Positions 42,020-50,681 of a DNA stretch of 64,000 nt are shown here, piece by piece. The notes below the pieces were generated by a model. It ran no database searches, was not told where the DNA came from, and saw only the letters and a list, made by a program, of their open reading frames with translations. The number at the start of each line of letters is the position of its first letter. The stretch's first letter is position 1. A program made the position numbers and the translations under genes. The stretch comes from Pseudomonas zanjanensis (GTDB taxonomy: Bacteria > Pseudomonadota > Gammaproteobacteria > Pseudomonadales > Pseudomonadaceae): NCBI RefSeq assembly GCF_014268745.2, contig NZ_JABWRB020000001.1:3100001-3164000 (forward strand), in the 5' to 3' direction.

Positions 42020-44824
42020 ATGAGCCACTACCTCAGCCTGCCCGTCGAACAGACGGTGCACTTCGGCCCTTACCGGGTCCATCCGCGCCAGCGCCTGGTG
42101 CTGGAAGGCGAGCAACCGTTGCGCCTGGGGCGGCGGGCCGTGGAGATCCTGCTGGTGTTGCTCGAACATGCTGGCGAGGTGGTGAGCAAGCAGCAACTGA
42201 TCGCCCGGGTCTGGCCCAAAAGCGTGGTGGAAGACACCAACCTGCGCGTACACGTCGCAGCCCTGCGCAAGGCCCTCGGGGACGGCCAGGCCGGGCAGCG
42301 CTACATCGTCACCGTGGCGCAGCGGGGCTACAGCTTTGTCGCGCCGCTGGCTTTCGAATCCCTTGACCCATTGGCGCGCATCCCCCATCCGTCCCTGGCA
42401 CGCAACCTGCCACTGCAGCGTACGCGCCTGATCGGCCGCCAGGCCCTGGTGGAAAACCTGGTGGCCCAGCTGCCGCGAAAACGCTTCATTACCCTGGTCG
42501 GCACCGGCGGCATCGGCAAGACCACCGTTGCCCTGCGGGTCGCTGAACGGCTGATCGGCCATTACCGTGACGGCACCCACCTGCTGGACCTGGCGTCGCT
42601 CAACGACGCGGCCATGATCGCTCCCAACCTCTGTGCGTTGCTCGACCTGCCCCTGCAGGACGGCGATCCACTGGACACCCTCGCCCGACAGCTCAAGGAA
42701 CGACATCTGTTGCTGGTGCTCGACAACTGCGAGCACTTGATCGACGCCATCGCCCAGCTCAGCGAAACCTTGCTGCGTGGTGCGCCTCACCTGCACATCC
42801 TGGCCACCAGCCGCGAAGGCCTGCGCGCCGAAGGTGAACACATGCAGCGCCTGGACGCCCTGGCGTTCCCGCCCTGTGAAATGCCCATCGAGGGTTATCC
42901 CGCCCTGGAGTACCCGGCGCTGCAACTGTTTGCCGAGCGTGCGATGGCCAGCCGTGACGACTTCGAACTGAACGACCGCGAGGTGCCGTTGGTGATCGAC
43001 ATCTGCCAGCGGCTGGACGGCATTCCCCTGGCCATCGAGCTGGCGGCCGGACAGCTTGGCCGCTTCACTCTGGAAGAGCTTCACCGACACCTGCAAGACA
43101 GCGTCGCCCTGCTCCACAACGACACCGGCGCCGCACCGCGCCAGCAAACCCTGCGCGCCACGCTGGACTGGAGCTTCGCGCTGCTCACGGCCTGCGAGCA
43201 GACCTGCCTGCGGCGGCTGGCGGTGTTCATGGGCAGTTTCAACCTGGCCTCGGCCGCGGCAGTGATCGTCGGCCAGCATGTGGCGCCCGAACAGGTGCTG
43301 GTGTCGATCAGCCAGTTGGTCGCCAAGTCGTTGCTCAACGTCGAGATCGGCGATGAAGAGGTGCGCTATCGCCTGCTGGATACCACCCGCCGCTATGCCT
43401 TGGAAAAACTCGCCGAAGCCGGGGAACTGGCGGCCAGCCAGGAACGCCACGCCGAACGCTGCCTGGCGCTCATGGGACAAGCGGAACGCGATTGGGAAAA
43501 CACCCCTACCCGATTGTGGATCGCCCGCTACGCCGACTATCGCGATGACATCCGCGCCGCACTCGACCGAGGCCTGGGCCCGCAGGGTTCACACGCCGTG
43601 GCGATTCGCCTGACTGCTCGCACCCTGCCCCTCTGGCAGGAACTGTCGCTGCTCAAGGAGCACGGCCTCTACGTCAACCGGGCGCTGAACTTGCTGCGGG
43701 CCAGCCCCAGTCCCTGCCCACGCTTGACCCTGGCCCTGGAACTGGCCCACGCCAGTTTCAACTACCATACCGAGGGCGGTACAGCGGCCACCGTGCGGGC
43801 CTTTGCCACCGCCCGACAACTGGCCCGGCAATGCCAGGACCTGGCCGGCGAGCTGCGGGCCGTGTCCGGGCAAATGACCGTCGACCTCAGTTGCGGCCAG
43901 TACCAACAGGCCTTGGACCACAGCCTGGATTTCGATCGGTTGGGTTTGCAGGGCGACCCGACCCTGTCCTTGAGCGCCCAACGCCTGCGGGTGCTGGCAC
44001 TGCATTTCATCGGCGACCAGGGCGCGGCGCGGCATGAGGCCGAGCAAGTGATCCAGCGCCTGGCCCAGAGCGGCCACCTCAGCCGCTTCAGTCATGGCTT
44101 CGGCGTGCAATACGACCAGAGCGTGGCGGCGCTGACGATTCTGGCGCGGATCCTCTGGCTACAAGGTTTTGCCGAGAAAGCCCGGCGCACCGCCAACCTG
44201 GCGTTGCAGATCGCCTTGCAGATCAATCACGGCATTTCGATCTGCTACACCCTGGCACTCACCGGTTGCGTGATCGCCCACTACACCGGCGAGCATTCGA
44301 CCACGCGGGAAAGGCTCGATCTGTTGAAGCAACAGGCCAAGAAACATTCGGTGATGCTGTTCCATGACTGGGCCTGCCATTACGGCTGCGTATTGGATGG
44401 CGAGACGCTGGAGACCAGCACAAAAAACGGGCTGATCCAAGACATCGCGGTCACTCTGCGCCCTGAGTTGGTCAGCCCCGCGCAACTGGAACGGGCCCGC
44501 AGTGGCGCCGCGGGCTGGTGTTCGGCGGAGATCCTGCGGGCCGGCGCCGAAACCTTGCTGGCGCGGAACGAGCCGTCCCTGGAGGAAGCCGCCGAAGCGC
44601 AACTGCTGGACGCCATGGCCGTGGCCCGTCGTCAACAAGCCCTGGCCTGGGAGCTGCGCAGCGCGACCTCCCTGGCCCGCTTGTGGCAACGTCAAGGGCA
44701 GGTGCATGCTGCGCAGGAACTGCTCGGGCCGGTCTACCGCCGCTTCAGCGAGGGCTTCGACACTCCCGATCTATTGGAAGCCGACGCGCTGCTCCAAACG
44801 CTGACTCGCCGGTTGGGGCCGTGA
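42020..44824 (+). CDS. Winged-helix/NB-ARC-type ATPase transcriptional regulator, large form
   Basis: This 934-residue regulator starts with an OmpR-type winged helix (about 15-108: FGPYRVHPRQRLVLEG..EILLVLLEHAGEVVSKQQLIARVWP..VVEDTNLRVHVAALRKALGD), then an NB-ARC/STAND ATPase (Walker A GTGGIGKT 161-168, Walker B LLVLDNCEH 231-239, RLDGIPLAIELAAGQL) and a long helical TPR-like C-terminus (about 480-934). The ATG at 42020 gives the family N-terminus; the frame is open upstream through a repeat. STAND regulators oligomerise on binding a small ligand through the C-terminus. Its 3' end overlaps the 3' end of a paralogous convergent gene by 54 bases. Confidence 0.88.
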   Translation: MSHYLSLPVEQTVHFGPYRVHPRQRLVLEGEQPLRLGRRAVEILLVLLEHAGEVVSKQQLIARVWPKSVVEDTNLRVHVAALRKALGDGQAGQRYIVTVAQRGYSFVAPLAFESLDPLARIPHPSLARNLPLQRTRLIGRQALVENLVAQLPRKRFITLVGTGGIGKTTVALRVAERLIGHYRDGTHLLDLASLNDAAMIAPNLCALLDLPLQDGDPLDTLARQLKERHLLLVLDNCEHLIDAIAQLSETLLRGAPHLHILATSREGLRAEGEHMQRLDALAFPPCEMPIEGYPALEYPALQLFAERAMASRDDFELNDREVPLVIDICQRLDGIPLAIELAAGQLGRFTLEELHRHLQDSVALLHNDTGAAPRQQTLRATLDWSFALLTACEQTCLRRLAVFMGSFNLASAAAVIVGQHVAPEQVLVSISQLVAKSLLNVEIGDEEVRYRLLDTTRRYALEKLAEAGELAASQERHAERCLALMGQAERDWENTPTRLWIARYADYRDDIRAALDRGLGPQGSHAVAIRLTARTLPLWQELSLLKEHGLYVNRALNLLRASPSPCPRLTLALELAHASFNYHTEGGTAATVRAFATARQLARQCQDLAGELRAVSGQMTVDLSCGQYQQALDHSLDFDRLGLQGDPTLSLSAQRLRVLALHFIGDQGAARHEAEQVIQRLAQSGHLSRFSHGFGVQYDQSVAALTILARILWLQGFAEKARRTANLALQIALQINHGISICYTLALTGCVIAHYTGEHSTTRERLDLLKQQAKKHSVMLFHDWACHYGCVLDGETLETSTKNGLIQDIAVTLRPELVSPAQLERARSGAAGWCSAEILRAGAETLLARNEPSLEEAAEAQLLDAMAVARRQQALAWELRSATSLARLWQRQGQVHAAQELLGPVYRRFSEGFDTPDLLEADALLQTLTRRLGP

Positions 44825-46249
44825 ACGCCGCGCCCCCCAAGCACCTTGCAGTACGTAACGCCGATGAAACACAGGCCACTGTCCACTGCGCCGCAGTTTG
44901 TCCATGGCGTAGGCGCGGGTGGTGTGCAGCAGTCGAAAACGCCCGCCCTCGGCCAACGGCTCGACCATCAGCAGTGACACGCTCGCCAACCGCAACAGCA
45001 ACCTGGGCACCTGCCCGACACTCAGTTCAGCGCAACTGATCACGGCCTGTGCCGCCTTGAGCGTAAACGGCCCCTCGAACACCGCCAGGCGCTGGAACGC
45101 GGTTCGTTCGTCAGCGCTCAAACGCTCGACACTCGAATCCAACACCGCCTCCAGGCTCCGATGCCGGGCCACTGCGGTACGCCGCCCATGGCTCAGGAGG
45201 GACAAACCGTAGTCCAACTGTTCGAGCACCCCAGCCACCCCCAAGGCGTCGACCTGGGCCGCCGCCAATTCCAGCGCCAGCGGCAAGCCGTCCAGGCGCT
45301 GGCAAATCTGGGCCAGGATCAGCCAGTCGCGGCCATGGGGCTTGAAATCCTGCTGCCGGGCGCTAACCCGCTCAACCAGCAGTTGCACCGCCGGGCATGC
45401 GACGATCTGGTGCTCCGGCTCGAGAGGCGATGCCACGGCCAGGCCCGGCAGTGGCACGATTTTTTCGCCCGACAGTTCCAGCGGTTCGCGGCTGCTGCAC
45501 AACAGCGCCACCCCCGGTGCCGTCGCAGCCAGCGCCTGGGCCAGTTCCCGACAGGCGCCGAGCACATGCTCGCAGCCATCGAGCACCAGCAACATCCGGC
45601 AGGATTCCAGGCCCCGGCCAAAAGCTCCGTGCGCCAGGCCCAGCGCGCCGGCCACCTGAGCCGTCACCTGCGAGGGCTCGCTGATGGCGGCCAGGTCAAC
45701 GAACCAGACACCGTCGTCGAAATATTCAAGCAACAGCTCTGCCGCCCGCAGCACCACGGTGGTCTTGCCGACCCCGCCCGGGCCGGTCACGGTGGTCAGG
45801 GCTTGACGAGGCACTTGCGCCAACAACCGTCCCAGGATTCTGTCGCGGCCGACCAACGGGCTCAAGCGCGCGGGCAAGTTGTGTCGCTCCGCTGGGGGAC
45901 TGAACGGCGTCTCGATGTCCTCGTGAACCGCCAGGCAATAGCCTTGTCGTGGATGGTTGAGGATATAGCGCGCGCCGTCCCGCCCGTCGCCGAAGGCCCG
46001 CCGCAGCGCCGCAATGTGCACCCGCAGGTTGATGTCTTCCACGACGCTGTCAGGCCAGACGTGGGCGATGAGGGTTTGCTTACTGACATAACGGCCGGCG
46101 TGCTCCACCAGCACCTGCAGAACATCCAGGGCGCGACCACCCAATGCGAGTGGCTGGCCGTCACGGGTGACCAGCCGCTGCTGCCGGTAGAAGGCAAACG
46201 GACCGAAGCTCACCGCCGGCTCGCTGTCGGGTTTGACGAAACTGTTCAT
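44771..46249 (-). CDS. Winged-helix/NB-ARC-type regulator, short paralogue
   Basis: This 492-residue paralogue of the neighbouring large regulator has the same winged helix (FGPFAFYRQQRLV..ALDVLQVLVEHAGRYVSKQTLIAHVWP..VVEDINLRVHIAALRRAFGD) and an intact ATPase (Walker A GPGGVGKT 156-163, Walker B LLVLDGCEH 220-228, RLDGLPLALELAAAQV). It stops soon after the LLHTTRAYAMDKLR segment that aligns with LLDTTRRYALEKLA of the large form. The final 35 residues or so (rich in Arg, Gln, Pro) look like an out-of-frame tail into the 3' end of the large gene. It lacks the TPR sensor domain and may be a truncated remnant or a shortened regulator. Confidence 0.8.
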   Translation of the reverse strand: MNSFVKPDSEPAVSFGPFAFYRQQRLVTRDGQPLALGGRALDVLQVLVEHAGRYVSKQTLIAHVWPDSVVEDINLRVHIAALRRAFGDGRDGARYILNHPRQGYCLAVHEDIETPFSPPAERHNLPARLSPLVGRDRILGRLLAQVPRQALTTVTGPGGVGKTTVVLRAAELLLEYFDDGVWFVDLAAISEPSQVTAQVAGALGLAHGAFGRGLESCRMLLVLDGCEHVLGACRELAQALAATAPGVALLCSSREPLELSGEKIVPLPGLAVASPLEPEHQIVACPAVQLLVERVSARQQDFKPHGRDWLILAQICQRLDGLPLALELAAAQVDALGVAGVLEQLDYGLSLLSHGRRTAVARHRSLEAVLDSSVERLSADERTAFQRLAVFEGPFTLKAAQAVISCAELSVGQVPRLLLRLASVSLLMVEPLAEGGRFRLLHTTRAYAMDKLRRSGQWPVFHRRYVLQGAWGARRSRPQPASQRLEQRVGFQ

Positions 46250-46433
46250 GGGCGATCCAGCGCCGGAAAACCGGTGCGGGCGTCAGCGTGCGGATCACCG
46301 AACACGTCTGCCCTGGGCTCCTGCGCATCCTTTCCAAGGGGTTCGCCGTTATCTTGGCAGGCGCACGCCGCAGGACAATGCTGGCACAGGGAGCACCACG
46401 GACATCACGGTGCCTTGGACGGACACCGACGGC

Positions 46434-47384
46434 TCAACTGAACTGCTGACGATATTGCACCGGGGTCAGGCCGAGCTTTTCACCGAACAGAAAACGCATG
46501 TGCCGCACACTGCCGAAGCCGCTGCGAAACGCCACGGTCTTGAGTGGCAGGTCAGTGGTTTCCAGCAACTGACGCGCCCGGTCGATGCGTGCGCCTTGCA
46601 GGAACTCCATGGGCGTCATCTTCACTTCTCGGGCAAAGACCCGGGCGAAATGCCGCGCACTCATGGCGGCCAGCGCGGCCATGCGTTCGATGGTGAAGGG
46701 CTCTTCCAGGTGCTCCATCACATGATTCTGCACCCGGGTGATGGCCGATTCCTGTGTCGACACCGCCGCCACCGAGGGACTGAACTGCGCCTGGCCACCC
46801 TGGCGTTTCATCACCACCAACAACACCTTGGCCACGTCCAACGCGACTTTGCGGCCATGGTCCTGGGCGACGATGGACAGGGCCAGGTCGATCCCGGCGG
46901 TGACGCCGCCCGAGGTGATCAGACGGCGGTCCTGCAGGAAGATCTTGTCGGTTTCCACCAGGGCCTTGGGGAAACGCTGGATCAGGCGTTCGGTGTAATG
47001 CCAATGGGTAGTGACGCGATAACCGTCGAGCAAGCCCGCCTCACCGAGCACAAAGGCGCCGGTGCAGATGGAACCGTAGCGCGTCGCCCGTTGCGCCGCG
47101 GCGCGCAGCCAGGTGTGCAGCCCCGGATGCTGGTCGTTATAGGCCCCCGGCCCGCCCGGCACCAACAACACGTCATAGGCCGCCCAGGCCTGGTCGATAT
47201 GGATATCGGCCTGCACCGCCACGCCGTTGGATGCGCGCAACGGCCCGCGTTCGGTCCCCAGGGTCAGCAGTTGATAACGCTGGTTCGTCTCGAGGTAACG
47301 ATTGGCGATGGAAAACACCTCCAGCGGCCCGGCCATGTCGAGCAGCAAGAAATCCGGGAACAGCACCATTGCAACGGTTTTCAT
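46434..47384 (-). CDS. GlxA-type regulator (DJ-1/PfpI plus AraC domain)
   Basis: This 316-residue regulator joins a DJ-1/PfpI-like domain (about 1-185, starting MKTVAMVLFPDFLLLDMAGP, with a nucleophile-elbow Cys C107 in GSICTGAFVL) to a C-terminal AraC helix-turn-helix pair (about 215-316: FTIERMAALAAMSARHFARVFAREVKMTPMEFLQGARI..PLKTVAFRSGFGSVRHMRFLF). The start at 47384 fits the family; the frame is open upstream through a REPIN. It is divergent from a pirin gene, which it may regulate. The ligand is unknown. Confidence 0.9.
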   Translation of the reverse strand: MKTVAMVLFPDFLLLDMAGPLEVFSIANRYLETNQRYQLLTLGTERGPLRASNGVAVQADIHIDQAWAAYDVLLVPGGPGAYNDQHPGLHTWLRAAAQRATRYGSICTGAFVLGEAGLLDGYRVTTHWHYTERLIQRFPKALVETDKIFLQDRRLITSGGVTAGIDLALSIVAQDHGRKVALDVAKVLLVVMKRQGGQAQFSPSVAAVSTQESAITRVQNHVMEHLEEPFTIERMAALAAMSARHFARVFAREVKMTPMEFLQGARIDRARQLLETTDLPLKTVAFRSGFGSVRHMRFLFGEKLGLTPVQYRQQFS

Positions 47385-47435
47385 CAAGAGGGACGCCAAA
47401 AAATCGAGGGAACTGTAGGCCACAGATGATCCCAT

Positions 47436-47523
47436 GTGGGAGCGGGCTTGCTCGCGAAAGCGGCGTGTCAGTCGACGAAAATACTGCTTGTTGCGCTGCT
47501 TTCGCGAGCAAGCCCGCTCCCAC
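47436..47523. repeat. REPIN element
   Basis: The arms GTGGGAGCGGGCTTGCTCGC and complement lie in the divergent gap between the GlxA-type regulator and pirin. The rest of the gap (47524-47717) should hold the pirin promoter, but I do not see a clear -35/-10 pair. Confidence 0.92.
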
Positions 47524-47717
47524 AAGTTCATCGTCGGGCTGACGATTAGCATTATGTCGAAGCGAAGCATCCGCCGGTAGGCATTCTCGATTGTCCACCC
47601 AAAACGGACAGTCTTTCGTTTTCCACCTGCTTATTGAATATCTCGGTAACCATTAACCTTCTCCTGAACCCGGCGAACGGCCCCAGCCGCCGCCCAAAGA
47701 CATCAGGAGAATTCATC

Positions 47718-48440
47718 ATGCTGACCCTTCGCAAAGCTTCGGACCGCGGCATTGCCCGCCACGGCTGGCTGACCTCGTTCCACACCTTCTCGTTCGCCAG
47801 CTACCGCAACCTCAACGAACAGGGCTTCTCCGACCTGCTGGTCATCAACGACGACCGGGTCGCCGCCGCCAAGGGTTTTGGCCAGCATCCGCACCGGGAC
47901 ATGGAGATCTTTTCCTATGTGCTCGAAGGGGCGCTGGAACACAAGGACACCCTGGGCACGGGCTCGGTCATTCGCCCCGGTGACGTGCAGTTGATGAGCG
48001 CCGGCAGCGGCGTGGCCCACAGCGAGTTCAACCACAGCGCGGACGAGCCGGTGCACTTCCTGCAGATCTGGATCGTGCCCGACGTCAGCGGTGCCACCCC
48101 CCGTTATCAACAGGAGCACTTCAGCCGCGAGCAGAAACAGGGACGCCTGCAATTGATCATCTCCCCGGATGGCGCCGACGGCTCGCTCCAGGTGCGCCAG
48201 GACGCGCGGGTCTACGCCGGGTTGTTCGATGGCGAACAACGCGCCACCCTGGCCCTGGCAGCGGATCGTTATGCCTACGTGCACGTGGCCCGGGGCGCTG
48301 TCGAGCTTAACGGCGTGCAATTACAGGAAGGGGATGGCGTGCGGGTGCGCCAGGAGCAGGCCCTGACCTTGAGCAATGGCCAGGATGCCGAGGTGCTGGT
48401 GTTCGATCTGCGGCCGCAGGAATTGCCGCAGATGCCATGA
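47718..48440 (+). CDS. Pirin family protein (bicupin)
   Basis: This 240-residue bicupin has the pirin metal ligands H57 and H59 (GQHPHRDMEI), H101 and E103 (GVAHSEFNHS), and the family start MLTLRKASDRGIARHGWL. It is close to E. coli YhhW, which has quercetin 2,3-dioxygenase activity in vitro. The ATG at 47718 is preceded by AGGAG; an open extension from 47634 is not family-like. It is divergent from a GlxA-type regulator. The natural substrate is unknown. Confidence 0.93.
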   Translation: MLTLRKASDRGIARHGWLTSFHTFSFASYRNLNEQGFSDLLVINDDRVAAAKGFGQHPHRDMEIFSYVLEGALEHKDTLGTGSVIRPGDVQLMSAGSGVAHSEFNHSADEPVHFLQIWIVPDVSGATPRYQQEHFSREQKQGRLQLIISPDGADGSLQVRQDARVYAGLFDGEQRATLALAADRYAYVHVARGAVELNGVQLQEGDGVRVRQEQALTLSNGQDAEVLVFDLRPQELPQMP

Positions 48441-48491
48441 AGCACCGTGGGAGAAACTGCCACAGATGACATGGATCAACCTTTAACCCCT

Positions 48492-48578
48492 GTGGGAGCG
48501 AGCTTGCTCGCGATAGCGGAGTGTCAATCACACGAGTATCAGCTGACCTGACGCCATCGCGAGCAAGCTCGCTCCCAC
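48492..48578. repeat. REPIN element
   Basis: The arms GTGGGAGCGAGCTTGCTCGC and complement lie after the pirin gene. The remaining bases to 48838 hold no feature I can support, other than the presumed promoter of the small secreted protein. Confidence 0.9.
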
Positions 48579-48838
48579 ATTGGATTAACGATGGGTCAAA
48601 TTCAGGCTTTGATCTATTTGGAGCTACAGCACGCTTCGGACAGCATCATCGTCTAATCTGAACGCGCTCGTCTGTTGCCACGAAGCACGGCGAACTATAA
48701 AGTTCCCGAAAATATTTCGTTTCTGACCGACGGTCATTGATACTGTCTGAAGTAAATTGACCCAACGCAAGAGCCTAGGCAAAATGATTTCACTTTGCCA
48801 CCAATTCTCTCCTGACTTGCTTATTCACGGAAGAAAGC

Positions 48839-49252
48839 ATGAAAACCGCCATATCCTTCGCTTTAATCTCGATTGCGTGCAGTGCGACCGCGGACGTTCA
48901 GAACATCAAATACCTATATGATGATTCGGATGCCGTGTACTCCATCGTCTCGTCTGTCGACAGCGGTTCAGCCATCCAGGCCACCGTGCAGAGAAAGGGC
49001 ACTTACTTCACCAACTACACGAAACTGGAACTCGACTGTGCCAGCCGCAATGTACGGCACATGGGCATGTACAACAGTCTCGCAGGGTTGGAGAAAGCCG
49101 AGTTCGACCAGATGCAAGGACGAATCATCGACGGCTCGATCGCCGATGAAGTCGGCAAGACGCTGTGCAAGGAGACGACCTTGACCGCATCGCAAGCCGC
49201 ACCGCAAACCGAAGACCTGCCTACCGAAACACAAACCGACGATAACAGCTGA
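48839..49252 (+). CDS. Small secreted protein of unknown function
   Basis: This 137-residue product has a signal peptide (MKTAISFALISIACSATA, cleavage near residue 18) and a mature part of about 119 residues. The mature part contains two Cys (in LELDCASRNVRH and KTLCKETTL) that could form one disulfide, and a Thr/Gln/Glu-rich C-terminus (about 112-137). GGAAGAAAGC precedes the ATG. The segment LDCASRNVRHMGMYNS recalls surface-adhesin-like (CesA/CpmK-type) small proteins but I do not assign it. A palindromic terminator-like REP follows. Confidence 0.75.
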   Translation: MKTAISFALISIACSATADVQNIKYLYDDSDAVYSIVSSVDSGSAIQATVQRKGTYFTNYTKLELDCASRNVRHMGMYNSLAGLEKAEFDQMQGRIIDGSIADEVGKTLCKETTLTASQAAPQTEDLPTETQTDDNS

Positions 49253-49264
49253 CTCGTGAGCTGT

Positions 49265-49287
49265 GTGGGAGCAAAGCTTGCTCCCAC
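49265..49287 (+). terminator. REP-type palindrome acting as terminator
   Basis: A perfect 8-bp stem GTGGGAGC / GCTCCCAC encloses AAAGCTT, 12 bases after the stop of the small secreted protein. There is no T-run, so it could be a REP relic rather than a true terminator. Confidence 0.55.
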
Positions 49288-49348
49288 ATAGCTCCCCGGC
49301 AATGCCCTATCCCCGCCCCAGATACTCATCCCTGATCAACCAGCGTCT

Positions 49349-50392
49349 TCATCGCAAGGCTTGCTTGCGCTCCGATTTCGAACGGTAGCTGCCAGGCGGT
49401 ACACCGAAGAAATCCCGAAAACGACGCTGGAAGTGCGGCGAACTGACGAAACCTGTCGCCACGGCGATTTCGGTCACGGACCGATTGGTCTGCTGGATGA
49501 GTTGGCGCGCGCGCGTCAGGCGCAGCTCCAGGTAATAACGTGTGGGGGTCGCACCGAGAAAACTGCAGAAGCGCCGCTCCAACTGGCGCTTGGAAATCTT
49601 TACGCACGCCGCCAGTTCATCGATGGTCAAGGGCTCTTCTACGTTCTGCCACATCAGTTCCAACGCCAACTTGAGGCTTTCCGGCAGCGTCGGGTCGGTC
49701 TCGACAAAAACCGGCGGCAAGTCTGTCGCATCCTCGCCGGACTCATCGCAACGCAGGATTTCCTCGATAGCCCCCACCAACATCGCCCCGCCCGTCTGGC
49801 GGATCAACTGGAGCATCATGCGCAGCGAACTGTTGGCCCCCGCGCAACTGACCCGCTCCCGGTCAACCACATAGGCTCGATTGGACACCTTCACATGGGG
49901 GAACACCTCCGCCATCATGGCGCGGCTTTCTGGGTGAACAGCACATTCGAAACCATCCAGCAGATTGGCATCGGCCACAAAGAAGGCACCGTTCCATAAC
50001 CCGCCCAGGATCGCCCCGGACGTCGCGTTGGCCCGCAGCTTGCGGCGCAGCAAGGGATGGCCTTGCAACTTCACGCGAAAGCCCCCGGCAACGATCAGCA
50101 CATCCTGGTTTTCCGGTATCTGCGCCAGTTCGATGTCCGTCGAGATGACAATGCCCAGGTCGCTCGTCACCTGCCCACCCGACACCCCCACCGTCAGCAC
50201 CTCGTAGAGGGGCATGTCGCTCATCAGGTTGGCGGTCACCAGCGCGTCCACGGCGCCGGTGAAAGACATCATCGAGAAGTTGTCCATCAATACAAACGCG
50301 ACGCGGATCGGCGCCTGACTGGCGGGTGCCGATCCGAGTGGCCGATAAGCCATGTTCTTGTTTTTGAGTACGCTCTCGAATGCGCTTGGCAT
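49349..50392 (-). CDS. GlxA-type regulator (PfpI-like plus AraC domain)
   Basis: This 347-residue regulator has a PfpI-like N-terminal domain (about 28-210, IRVAFVLMDNFSMMSFTGAVDAL) in which the DJ-1 nucleophile position reads GGLWNGAF, with no Cys. A C-terminal AraC DNA-binding domain follows (about 240-347: LTIDELAACVKISKRQLERRFCSFLGATPTRYYLELRL..SVTEIAVATGFVSSPHFQRRFRDFFG). It resembles the ArgR/CdhR/GbdR class that responds to arginine, carnitine or betaine. The start at 50392 has CGAGG 5-8 bases upstream. It is divergent from a chemoreceptor gene. Confidence 0.9.
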   Translation of the reverse strand: MPSAFESVLKNKNMAYRPLGSAPASQAPIRVAFVLMDNFSMMSFTGAVDALVTANLMSDMPLYEVLTVGVSGGQVTSDLGIVISTDIELAQIPENQDVLIVAGGFRVKLQGHPLLRRKLRANATSGAILGGLWNGAFFVADANLLDGFECAVHPESRAMMAEVFPHVKVSNRAYVVDRERVSCAGANSSLRMMLQLIRQTGGAMLVGAIEEILRCDESGEDATDLPPVFVETDPTLPESLKLALELMWQNVEEPLTIDELAACVKISKRQLERRFCSFLGATPTRYYLELRLTRARQLIQQTNRSVTEIAVATGFVSSPHFQRRFRDFFGVPPGSYRSKSERKQALR

Positions 50393-50681
50393 AGGGCCTC
50401 GTTAGTACATTAAAGATGAGGATTGGCTGCACGTGGGTACCCTGCCGCAGGGCGAAGGCGCAGGGCAGATCACGTTATCTTCCAGACAAGTCAAGCCGGC
50501 CGCATTCGCACCTGCGCCGTCTACCGTTCGGCCCGCGCCAAAAAAGGCAAGCCTCAAGTGCCTACGACTTTGGTCGATACACTGGCAGTAGGCATGGGCG
50601 CTTTTCCCTTCCAGAGACTCGCAACGCCAACCACAGCCGTTTCCGCCGTTCCAACACTTAAAATATTCCGCGGGAGAAGTC

